From NCBI GenBank assembly GCA_017860765.1, contig JAGDMY010000207.1:1-5128 (forward strand): a stretch of 5,128 nt of DNA, read 5' to 3'. This DNA is from Chloroflexota bacterium. Lineage in GTDB: Bacteria > Chloroflexota > Dehalococcoidia > Dehalococcoidales > UBA3254. The notes beneath the pieces are model-generated. The model saw nothing but the letters and a program-made list of their open reading frames with translations. It did no database searches and was not told the origin of the DNA. The position numbers and the translations under genes were made by a program. This document shows positions 1 to 4,504 of the stretch, in pieces; within the stretch, counting starts at the first letter, position 1, and every line of letters starts with the position of its first letter.

Positions 1-31
1 GTGGCATGTTAGACCGCTACACCACGGGGCC
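1..31 (-). tRNA. 5' part of a tRNA, probably tRNA-Asp, cut by the window edge
   Basis: Read on the minus strand, the first 31 bases give the 5' half of a tRNA. It has an acceptor strand GGCCCCG, U8-G9, a D stem GUGU closing with ACAU around an AGCGGUCUA loop, G26, and the first four bases of the anticodon stem (CCAC). The anticodon and 3' half lie outside the window. The acceptor strand and the run UAACAUGCCAC resemble clostridial tRNA-Asp(GUC) as I remember it. tRNA-Glu also begins GGCCC and cannot be excluded. A matching promoter lies about 40 bases upstream. Confidence 0.8.
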
Positions 32-72
32 TTAAAGGGGATACTGAGGCTGACTTAGAAGCCCAATTAATG

Positions 73-101
73 AGTGTATCAGGGACTATCCTCCCTGTCA
101 A
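73..101 (-). promoter_or_regulatory. Predicted housekeeping promoter of the tRNA
   Basis: On the minus strand there is a perfect -35 box TTGACA (101-96), a 17-base spacer and a -10 box TACACT (78-73, four of six consensus bases). The expected start near position 66 leaves a leader of about 35 nt before the mature tRNA 5' end at 31, which is a normal distance for RNase P processing. The spacer contains a 5-bp inverted repeat (AGGGA/TCCCT). This is inferred from spacing and consensus only. Confidence 0.6.
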
Positions 102-120
102 GTTAACCTGACCTTTTTGA

Positions 121-183
121 ATTTGAAATTACCCATCGGGGGCTAACTCCGAGGAGGACGATCTCATAGCCTAATTTTCAAAT
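121..183. repeat. 63-bp imperfect inverted repeat between the tRNA and the zinc-ribbon gene
   Basis: The outer arms ATTTGAAATTA (121-131) and TAATTTTCAAAT (172-183) are complementary apart from one bulged base. Inner arms GGCTA (141-145) and TAGCC (167-171) stack directly on the right outer arm, while eight bases stay unpaired on the left. The loop contains CTCC/GGAG and ATCG/CGAT pairing options. It could be an RNA structure downstream of the zinc-ribbon gene on the minus strand, a small non-autonomous repeat or a protein-binding site. It lacks the U-tract of an intrinsic terminator. The rest of 32-287 holds only the tRNA promoter, a short GTCTGC/GCAGAC palindrome (256-268) and a purine-rich run near 214-234. 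Confidence 0.45.
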
Positions 184-287
184 GGACAACAGCGGGTTTT
201 CTACTAAAAAATAAGGAAGAGGAAGAAGAGATTGGTTTAAGAATTTATTCCGGGGGTCTGCAGCAGACAATTCGCATTTTCAATTGG

Positions 288-1070
288 CTAATTCACGGTC
301 GAAACGGATTTGCCGTTGATTCTAAATAACCGCTTGAACATTTCCAATAAACTGCCATTATGGTGTTCGCCATCCCGGGCTTGGGCTGTTTGGAGAATAG
401 CCTGATGGAGGTCCTCCTGAGAACGCTGGAGGCTTTCCAGGCCGGACTGGATGCCTTTTAAGGTTGGCTCTAGATAGTCTATGGCAGTCCTGTAGCGGTT
501 GGCCTTTTCCAGCTCCTGGTGAGCCTGGTTGATTTTCTCCAGCAGTTCCGCAGCGATTTGTTTTTCGTGTTCGAGCAAAGTGGCCAGACAGGCTTTCTCT
601 GACTCTACAGCCTGCAAACTGTTTTCTATTTCCTGGAGTTGCTGGTTTTTTTCAGCTTCGAGAGAACTTAATCTGGCCTCAGCTTCTTTCATAAGCTGGG
701 CCTTCTCCGACTCTGCAGTCGCCAGCATGCTGTTCAACCTGTCTGTCAGCTGGGCCTTTTCCGCTTCAAGGGCCTCGGCCCTTGAACCGCTCTCCTGGAG
801 CGCGGTGTTGAGCCTTCTGGCTTCCATCTCCAGCTCCAGCCGGAGGGTCTCCATGCAAGCCGCGCAACGGGCATCTGAAGGCCGCTCTATCTTCTTGCCG
901 CATCCGGCACACACAAGAGCATTGCTGCTCCTCCGGCTGGCCCGGCACTCCCTGCAATGCACAGGCTGAGTGTAACCCCTTTGCTGATAAAACTGCTGCT
1001 CGGATTCACTAAAAACGAACTGCTTTCCGCATTGACGGCACGTAAGCATGATTTCAGACTCGGACACCAA
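288..1070 (-). CDS. Double zinc-ribbon protein with a long coiled coil, function unknown
   Basis: Counted from the chosen TTG start the product is 260 aa. Residues 9-45 form a zinc ribbon of the kind called probable zinc-ribbon domain (zf-trcl-like): CRQC (C11, C14), the FVFSESEQQFY segment, and CREC (C39, C42). A second four-cysteine ribbon follows (CAGC C54/C57 and CAAC C69/C72). Residues about 75-195 are a charged coiled coil rich in Glu, Lys, Ala and Leu, containing four 18-residue repeats. A short basic, hydrophobic tail (LLEMFKRLFRINGK) ends the protein. There is no signal peptide or membrane segment, so a cytoplasmic, oligomeric scaffold or nucleic-acid-binding role is an inference. 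A GTG at 1076 and an ATG at 1049 are alternative in-frame starts; GGAGG at 1082-1078 favours TTG 1070 or GTG 1067. It stands alone, 129 bp after uspA. Confidence 0.8.
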   Translation of the reverse strand: MVSESEIMLTCRQCGKQFVFSESEQQFYQQRGYTQPVHCRECRASRRSSNALVCAGCGKKIERPSDARCAACMETLRLELEMEARRLNTALQESGSRAEALEAEKAQLTDRLNSMLATAESEKAQLMKEAEARLSSLEAEKNQQLQEIENSLQAVESEKACLATLLEHEKQIAAELLEKINQAHQELEKANRYRTAIDYLEPTLKGIQSGLESLQRSQEDLHQAILQTAQARDGEHHNGSLLEMFKRLFRINGKSVSTVN

Positions 1071-1077
1071 CCACACA

Positions 1078-1082
1078 CCTCC
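1078..1082 (-). promoter_or_regulatory. Ribosome binding site that decides the start of the zinc-ribbon gene
   Basis: On the minus strand GGAGG lies 7 bases before TTG 1070 and 10 bases before GTG 1067. It is only one base before the in-frame GTG at 1076 and 28 bases before ATG 1049, which makes those two poor starts. Further upstream are two copies of CTTAACA and the 10-bp palindrome ATAAGCTTAT (1091-1100). I could not define a convincing -35/-10 pair there. Confidence 0.6.
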
Positions 1083-1199
1083 GCTGTCTTATAAGCTTAT
1101 CGTAGCAGACAAATGTTAAGATCCTGTTAAGGCCTTATGCAGATGTCCCTGAAAAGGTCAACGAGCTGCGAGGGAAATTTCTCTAAGCAGGGGTATTAT

Positions 1200-1688
1200 T
1201 TACGCGATTCGGCATCCCTTTGGCACCACGGTCAAAACCGGGACTGTGGAGTGGCTCACCACTTTATCCGCGACGCTGCCGAAAGCCCAGCGGGAAATTC
1301 CTGATCTGCCGTGTGAGCTAATAATAATCAGGTCGATGTCGTTATCCCGGGCATATAACAAGATCACCTCGGGGGTTTTTTGGTCCGGCCCTTCCTCCAA
1401 CAGTTCGGTCTTCACGTTAAGGCCGGCGTCTTGGAGCTTTGAGCTTTGTCGCGTCAGATAATCTAAAACCGGTCGAATGATTCTCTGCCGTTTTTTCTCT
1501 TGTTCAGCGGAGGCAATGGCTTCCGCCATGGGTAACCCCCAGCTGTCTGTTTGAGGCAGGTTTAGGTCCATCACGGTTAATAGTACCACCTCGGCTGTCC
1601 CACAACTTGAGGCAATCTCTCTAACATGCTGCAAGGTACACTCTGCGAGGTCTGATCCATCCAGCGGGGCCAATATTTTCTTATACAT
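1200..1688 (-). CDS. Universal stress protein, UspA family
   Basis: The 162-aa product is one complete Usp domain of normal length. It opens with MYKKILAPLDGS (strand 1 with the conserved Asp at residue 10), has the LLTVMD strand near 36-41, and carries the C-terminal IIISSHGRSG...FGSVADKVV...VPVLTVVP block. That block gives the nucleotide-binding pattern SxHG-x9-GS at residues 125-138; the first Gly of the classical G-2x-G-9x-G(S/T) motif is Ser, as in many members. Such proteins are cytoplasmic dimers that often bind ATP and accumulate under stress or growth arrest. The exact role cannot be read from sequence. The start is set by family alignment; the Shine-Dalgarno is weak. The gene lies 218 bp downstream of pilT with its own promoter candidate, so it is probably monocistronic. 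Confidence 0.93.
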   Translation of the reverse strand: MYKKILAPLDGSDLAECTLQHVREIASSCGTAEVVLLTVMDLNLPQTDSWGLPMAEAIASAEQEKKRQRIIRPVLDYLTRQSSKLQDAGLNVKTELLEEGPDQKTPEVILLYARDNDIDLIIISSHGRSGISRWAFGSVADKVVSHSTVPVLTVVPKGCRIA

Positions 1689-1731
1689 GCTTCACACTTC
1701 TTATTTCTTATACCGAAAACCTGTTACTTTC

Positions 1732-1760
1732 ATTATATAGAAGGGAACCATTAAATGGTG
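1732..1760 (-). promoter_or_regulatory. Candidate uspA promoter with an overlapping palindrome
   Basis: On the minus strand a perfect -10 box TATAAT sits at 1737-1732, giving an expected start near 1725 and a leader of about 36 nt. At 17-base spacing the -35 position (1760-1755) reads CACCAT, a poor match. The spacer is covered by a 13-bp palindrome, ACCATT-A-AATGGT (1747-1759). A weak -35 with a symmetrical site over it is what one expects of a regulated promoter, but this is inference. Confidence 0.45.
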
Positions 1761-1906
1761 GAGGTAAGATTTTGGCCGAACCGGGGTGGCCATGCATAGC
1801 GCTAGAGATGTCTGGAAGAATGGGATGCCGGAAATAATTGTTGATGCCCCCGGAGTTTCCCGGTGGACAGGGGACCTCTATTCTGGTTTAGCTGGGCTGC
1901 CCTGGA

Positions 1907-3001
1907 TCAGGATTCTTTAGGTCCAATGCTATCCGCGTTCTGGGCATGTCTGACCGCATCCTGATAGCTGATCAGACCGCGGCGGTGGAGGTCTACCAGG
2001 GATTGGTCAAGGGTCTGCATGCCCATACTTTGCCCGCTGTGCAAGTAGGTGGATATCTGGAAGCTCTTTCCATCCCGGATGAGGTTCCGGATGGCCGGGG
2101 TAGCCACCAGGACCTCTACGGCGGGTACCACGCCAGTACCGCTCGCGGCGGGTATCAGGTTCTGGTAGAGAATACCCAGGAGGACCGTAGAAAACTGTAA
2201 CCTGATTTGCGCGTGCTGGGAGGCCGGAAAGGCATCAATAAAGCGGTCGATCGCCTGAAAGGTGCTGGGAGTATGCAGGGTGGTCATCACCAGGTGGCCG
2301 GTCTCGGCAGCAGTCAGGGCAGTGGCCATGGTCTCCAAGTCCCGCATCTCTCCTATTAGAATGACATCGGGGTCCTGTCTTAAGACGTGTTTCAGACCGC
2401 TGGCAAAGCATTGGGTATCCACACCCACCTCTCTCTGGGAAAAGGTGCACTTATCATCGTGAAACATGTATTCTATGGGGTCTTCGATGGTTATGACATT
2501 CCTCTCCTGTTGCGTGTTGAGATAACTCAACATGGCCGCCATCGTAGTGGACTTGCCGCAGCCGGTGGGGCCGGTTAGGATCAGCAGTCCATCCTTTTTC
2601 ATTACCAGATCCTTGCATACCGAAGGCAAACCCAGTCCTTCTACGGTAGGTACGTCGGTCCTTACCAGGCGGAGGACCAGGGAAACCGTGCCAGTTTGAA
2701 AATAAGCATTCACCCTGAACCGGGAAATGCCTGGATCCTCGTAAGCAAAATCAAGCTCTTGATCACGGTAAAAGGTGTCCCTCTGCTCGCGTGAAGTGAT
2801 TTCCTCCAGGAACTTGGCAGTGTCATCCCCGGTGCACACCGGTAAATCCGTGACAACTTTTAGTTTCCGGTGTATGCGGAAGGCAGGGGATACCCCGGCC
2901 TTGATATGCACATCCGAGGCATGTCGCTCGGCCGCCAGTTTCAATATCTCATGGATATCGAGTTCCTTGATATTCAATTCTGCCAGAAGATTGCTCGCCA
3001 T
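1907..3001 (-). CDS. pilT: PilT-type pilus retraction ATPase
   Basis: The 364-aa length is typical for PilT. These hexameric cytoplasmic ATPases depolymerise type IV pili at the base of the machine and power twitching motility and DNA uptake. The N-terminal PAS-like domain has the ASDVHIKAG motif (28-36). The core has Walker A GPTGCGKST (144-152), the Asp box TIEDPIEYMF (171-180), Walker B ILIGEMRD (214-221, catalytic Glu 218) and the His box HLVMTTLHT (236-244). The C-terminal AIRNLIRDGK (303-312) and SMGMQTLDQSL (325-335) are PilT hallmarks and separate it from the extension ATPase PilB, which is longer and has a zinc-binding cysteine motif. All key residues are present. The ATG follows GGAGG (3012-3008) by 6 bases. 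No other pil gene is in the window. I saw no clear intrinsic terminator in 1741-1906. Confidence 0.95.
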   Translation of the reverse strand: MASNLLAELNIKELDIHEILKLAAERHASDVHIKAGVSPAFRIHRKLKVVTDLPVCTGDDTAKFLEEITSREQRDTFYRDQELDFAYEDPGISRFRVNAYFQTGTVSLVLRLVRTDVPTVEGLGLPSVCKDLVMKKDGLLILTGPTGCGKSTTMAAMLSYLNTQQERNVITIEDPIEYMFHDDKCTFSQREVGVDTQCFASGLKHVLRQDPDVILIGEMRDLETMATALTAAETGHLVMTTLHTPSTFQAIDRFIDAFPASQHAQIRLQFSTVLLGILYQNLIPAASGTGVVPAVEVLVATPAIRNLIRDGKSFQISTYLHSGQSMGMQTLDQSLVDLHRRGLISYQDAVRHAQNADSIGPKES

Positions 3002-3059
3002 TCGAGTCCTCCGTGTCTACATTATCAAAGTAGTAGTACCTATTATGAACGACTCGAAT
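3000..3059. repeat. 9-bp perfect inverted repeat bracketing the pilT promoter
   Basis: ATTCGAGTC (3000-3008) and GACTCGAAT (3051-3059) are perfect reverse complements separated by 42 bp. One arm covers the pilT start codon and the gap to its Shine-Dalgarno. The other touches the upstream edge of the predicted -35 box. Because the outer arm would lie upstream of the transcript start, the pair would not fold in the pilT mRNA. A two-site operator is therefore more likely than an RNA hairpin, if it is functional. Confidence 0.55.
3021..3049 (-). promoter_or_regulatory. Candidate pilT promoter
   Basis: On the minus strand TTCATA (3049-3044, four of six -35 bases), a 17-base spacer and GATAAT (3026-3021, five of six -10 bases) give an expected start near 3014, just before the GGAGG at 3012-3008. 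The leader would be very short, about 13 nt. It lies wholly between the arms of the inverted repeat at 3000-3008 and 3051-3059. Confidence 0.5.
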
Positions 3060-3156
3060 CTATTTGGGGATAGGCCGATGGTAACGCGTCGTGATGGTAT
3101 TTTAGTAATATATAATCTCGATTGAAAGCAGAGGCCCGCCTAACCTTATCCTATTT

Positions 3157-3221
3157 CCAGAACCCTCTGGCCACTTCGGAGCCCGAGGCGGTCCATGGCT
3201 TTAACTGCCGGCCGTTGGCAG
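3157..3221 (+). other. Series of three short stem-loops, possible structured RNA leader
   Basis: Three consecutive hairpins can be drawn: CCAGA/TCTGG with loop ACCC (3157-3170), CTTCGG/CCGAGG with a three-base loop and one G-U pair (3174-3188), and CTGCC/GGCAG with a seven-base loop (3205-3221). A longer-range CCGCCT/AGGCGG pairing (3136-3141 with 3186-3191) competes with the second hairpin. The TATAAT at 3111 would start a plus-strand transcript just before them. I recognise no known riboswitch or RNA family. GC-rich sequence folds easily by chance. Confidence 0.3.
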
Positions 3222-3244
3222 GCAGCGGCTCTTGCCCGGTTTAT

Positions 3245-3266
3245 ATACAATTTTTAAAAATTGTAT
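3245..3266. repeat. 22-bp perfect palindrome, operator-like
   Basis: ATACAATTTTT (3245-3255) is followed directly by its exact reverse complement AAAAATTGTAT (3256-3266). The site is AT-only apart from the C and G in the half-sites and has no U-tract after it, so a binding site for a dimeric repressor is likelier than a terminator. The half-site ATTGTAT recurs at 3360-3366 over the predicted -35 of the first small gene. Confidence 0.6.
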
Positions 3267-3373
3267 TGGCCCGAACATTTCCAGAAAGCCGCATTACCTG
3301 TCGTGATATTCAGGTTCTTCATGGAACCAAAGTACCGGGGCTTATGTGACCTTTGATTCATTGTATTCGCCCG
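3260..3373 (+). repeat. Pair of 14-bp direct repeats exactly 100 bp apart
   Basis: ATTGTATTGGCCCG (3260-3273) and ATTGTATTCGCCCG (3360-3373) differ at one position. The first copy overlaps the right arm of the 22-bp palindrome. The second contains the TTGTAT used as the -35 of the predicted small-gene promoter. The coordinates span both copies and the DNA between them. Confidence 0.55.
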
Positions 3374-3388
3374 GCGATAAGGTAAAAT
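3361..3388 (+). promoter_or_regulatory. Candidate promoter of the first small gene
   Basis: TTGTAT (3361-3366, four of six -35 bases), a 16-base spacer and TAAAAT (3383-3388, five of six -10 bases) place a transcript start near 3395 and a leader of about 37 nt. The -35 lies inside the second 14-bp direct repeat, so a protein binding the ATTGTAT half-site would compete with RNA polymerase. Confidence 0.45.
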
Positions 3389-3431
3389 AAAATCCTCCAT
3401 ATGATTATTAGATCCAGTATTAGGAGGAAAC

Positions 3432-3626
3432 ATGACCACTACATTGGGAAAGCCACCTCTGGAGGAAACGGTTTACGAAAGCCGGGCTGCCTTTAAAAAA
3501 GACCTCGAGTTAAACCTGTGGTGTCATTTCGAAAACGCTTTCTGGCTCAAGATTAAACCCAGGAAGGCTTTGCCCTGGTATGGATCGGATATGGAAGCGA
3601 CCTTATCCCGGATTCTAAAGTATTAA
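3432..3626 (+). CDS. Small protein of an unrecognised paralogous family, first copy (64 aa)
   Basis: An ATG lies four bases after a strong AGGAGG (3422-3427) and opens a 64-aa frame with its own promoter candidate. I do not recognise the family. The protein is soluble-looking: no signal peptide, no membrane helix, three Trp and one Cys. From F21 it aligns without gaps over 41 residues with the copy at 4104-4304, 21 of them identical. The shared blocks are FKKDLELNL (21-29), a single W, KPxKxLPW, and D...TLSxI near the C-terminus. Eight residues between the first block and the second Trp are wholly different. The homology and strong ribosome binding site make this a real gene. Its role could be DNA binding, an antitoxin-like or another small regulatory function, but nothing seen selects among these. 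Confidence 0.72.
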   Translation: MTTTLGKPPLEETVYESRAAFKKDLELNLWCHFENAFWLKIKPRKALPWYGSDMEATLSRILKY

Positions 3627-3792
3627 ACTCTGAATCTCCCATTATTTCCGCATCTGGTTTTTCACTTGTCCCGGGTTGGTTTGCCGGTTTAAGAATCTCC
3701 CTAATACTGATGATTACACAAGAGGCACTCTGAACAAGAATCGATTACCGTCAAGGTTGGTCAAACAAATTTACAGTTGAAAGGCGGGCATT

Positions 3793-3918
3793 ATGCAAGA
3801 TAATATTGTTAATACTCGGGAACAATATTACACCTGGGACATTTTCCGCAAGGACCTGGAACTAAACTTCGGTCATTTAATCGTCATTCTTAGAGTTCCT
3901 CGGTTCTCGTTGATATAG
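3793..3918 (+). pseudogene. Truncated second copy of the small-protein family (41 codons)
   Basis: The ATG follows AAGGCGGG (3781-3788), a degraded Shine-Dalgarno, by four bases. Residues 1-28 match the downstream copy at 20 of 28 positions, including REQYY, WDIF and KDLELN, and end at GH (codons 3871-3876). The frame then leaves the family, adds 13 unrelated residues and stops at TAG 3916. The conserved KPxKxLPW half is missing and does not reappear before the next gene. This is most simply a copy broken by a deletion or insertion near 3877. A shortened product could still be made. The 166 bp before it (3627-3792) hold no gene and no clear terminator that I can see. Confidence 0.65.
3801..3830 (+). 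repeat. 10-bp perfect inverted repeat just inside the truncated copy
   Basis: TAATATTGTT (3801-3810) and AACAATATTA (3821-3830) are exact reverse complements around a 10-base spacer. The mRNA could form a hairpin five bases after the start codon, and the DNA has an operator-like shape. The homologous stretch of the 4104-4304 gene keeps the right arm (CAATATTA) but not the left, so the symmetry is specific to this copy. Confidence 0.5.
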
Positions 3919-3992
3919 CGATTATCCCCCGTTGTTTTTCTTATTTCACGCCTATTTTGGGCTATTGGGATCCGGACTTCTCTATGCCTTAA

Positions 3993-4012
3993 GTACTGCC
4001 TCCTCACAGTAC
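3993..4012. repeat. Hairpin just upstream of the third copy's promoter
   Basis: GTACTG (3993-3998) and CAGTAC (4007-4012) form a perfect 6-bp stem around the 8-base loop CCTCCTCA. It ends two bases before the predicted -35 TTGACC. The loop holds the anti-Shine-Dalgarno core on the plus strand and GAGGAGG on the minus strand. An activator or repressor site is possible; chance cannot be excluded for a 6-bp stem. Confidence 0.35.
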
Positions 4013-4014
4013 CC

Positions 4015-4045
4015 TTGACCTATTCCAATAAATACCCGCTATAAC
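4015..4045 (+). promoter_or_regulatory. Candidate promoter of the third small gene
   Basis: TTGACC (4015-4020, five of six) and TATAAC (4040-4045, five of six) are separated by 19 bases, which is longer than the usual 17. The expected start near 4052 leaves a leader of about 50 nt. The surrounding DNA (4021-4080) is AT-rich with no competing pair. The gene would then be transcribed separately from the truncated copy. Confidence 0.4.
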
Positions 4046-4103
4046 TAAAATTATGTTTATTGAAGATAGGTAAATTTAATTGAGTTTAAGTAAGGAAGGT
4101 GCA

Positions 4104-4304
4104 ATGGAAAATACGATTTGTAATGTTCGTGAGCAATATTATGCCTGGGACATTTTCAAAAAAGACCTGGAGTTAAATCTGGGGCATTATGTGCCCATCA
4201 GCCTGTGGATCCAGATGAAACCCAAGAAGCCTTTACCATGGTCGGATGTTGATTTGAAAGAGACCCTGTCATACATTGAAAAGACGGACCAATCTTTAGC
4301 CTGA
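4104..4304 (+). CDS. Small protein of the same unrecognised family, third copy (66 aa)
   Basis: ATG 4104 is chosen over the in-frame TTG 4080 because AAGGA/AAGG (4092-4099) lies just upstream of it and because the alignment with the truncated copy begins at this Met. The 66-aa product runs through VREQYYAWDIF, KKDLELNLGH (19-28), LWIQMKPKKPLPW and DVDLKETLSYIEK. It has three Trp and one Cys and no signal or membrane segment. It is 50% identical to the 64-aa copy over 41 gapless residues, and 20 of 28 identical to the truncated copy. The pattern of two conserved blocks around a variable middle suggests a small folded domain rather than a leader/core peptide precursor. Function is unknown. A strong terminator follows 54 bp later. 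Confidence 0.75.
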   Translation: MENTICNVREQYYAWDIFKKDLELNLGHYVPISLWIQMKPKKPLPWSDVDLKETLSYIEKTDQSLA

Positions 4305-4358
4305 TAGCGCTTGGGGCTGACATTCCTTTCAGATTTATATTTCTCCTGTTATTGAAGA

Positions 4359-4396
4359 GGGGTAAAACTTGAAAAAGGTTTTACTCCTTTTCTTTT
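4359..4396 (+). terminator. Rho-independent terminator after the small-gene array
   Basis: GGGGTAAAAC (4359-4368) and GTTTTACTCC (4378-4387) pair over 10 bp with one G-T wobble around a nine-base loop. They are followed by TTTTCTTTT (4388-4396). The stem can extend outward by A-T pairs into the T-tract. It closes the transcript of the 4104-4304 gene and insulates the downstream glycosyltransferase. Confidence 0.85.
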
Positions 4397-4504
4397 GTAG
4401 GTAAATCCGAGGCATTTGACTATCGTTTTAAAATTGAACTTGAAGGCCAACAGCGGGAGGGAGTAGTATAAAGGATTGTAGGCAAAATAAGATAGTGTGC
4501 AGAT

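Larger units (their letters stand above)
3060..3431 (+). other. Gene-free control-like region between pilT and the first small gene
   Basis: I find no convincing gene here. The open frame from TTG 3122 to 3349 has no ribosome binding site and no recognisable product. The stretch begins with a perfect TATAAT (3111-3116, plus strand) that lacks a good -35. A GC-rich, hairpin-forming segment follows (about 3135-3240; 3181-3240 is about 70% GC), then a 22-bp palindrome (3245-3266), a GGTTC/GAACC hairpin (3313-3328), and the -35/-10 pair in front of the first small gene. It may be a structured leader or a regulatory island. Confidence 0.4.

Noticed and set aside
529..969. 146-codon plus-strand open frame over the zinc-ribbon gene
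   Set aside because: It is the antisense of the Glu/Lys-rich coiled coil, giving a Ser/Ala/Phe-rich low-complexity product with no ribosome binding site. The minus-strand frame has the cysteine motifs and the GGAGG.
1773..1792. TGGCC/GGCCA inverted repeat downstream of pilT as a terminator
   Set aside because: The stem is only five base pairs with a ten-base loop, and on the minus strand it is followed by AAAATC rather than a U-tract.
1772..1837. 21-codon plus-strand frame from TTG with GGAGG at 1760-1764, seven bases upstream
   Set aside because: The ribosome binding site spacing is good, but so short a frame with no homology and no plus-strand promoter is not enough to call a gene. It may merit a look in ribosome profiling.
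3122..3349. 75-codon plus-strand frame from TTG 3122 between pilT and the first small gene
   Set aside because: No Shine-Dalgarno, unusual composition and no similarity to the neighbouring small-protein family. It runs across hairpins and the 22-bp palindrome, so it is more likely non-coding.
3157..3373. CRISPR-like repeat spacing
   Set aside because: Only two 14-bp copies 100 bp apart, with no further units and no cas genes.
3967..3990. GGATCC...GCCTT similarity to part of the third small gene, as a displaced fragment of the truncated copy
   Set aside because: Only about a dozen scattered matches, out of position and in no consistent frame. This is within chance.
3432..4304. Small genes as precursors of a modified peptide (RiPP) system
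   Set aside because: The C-terminal half is as conserved as the N-terminal half and the variable part is in the middle, unlike a leader/core layout. No modifying enzyme or dedicated exporter is visible.
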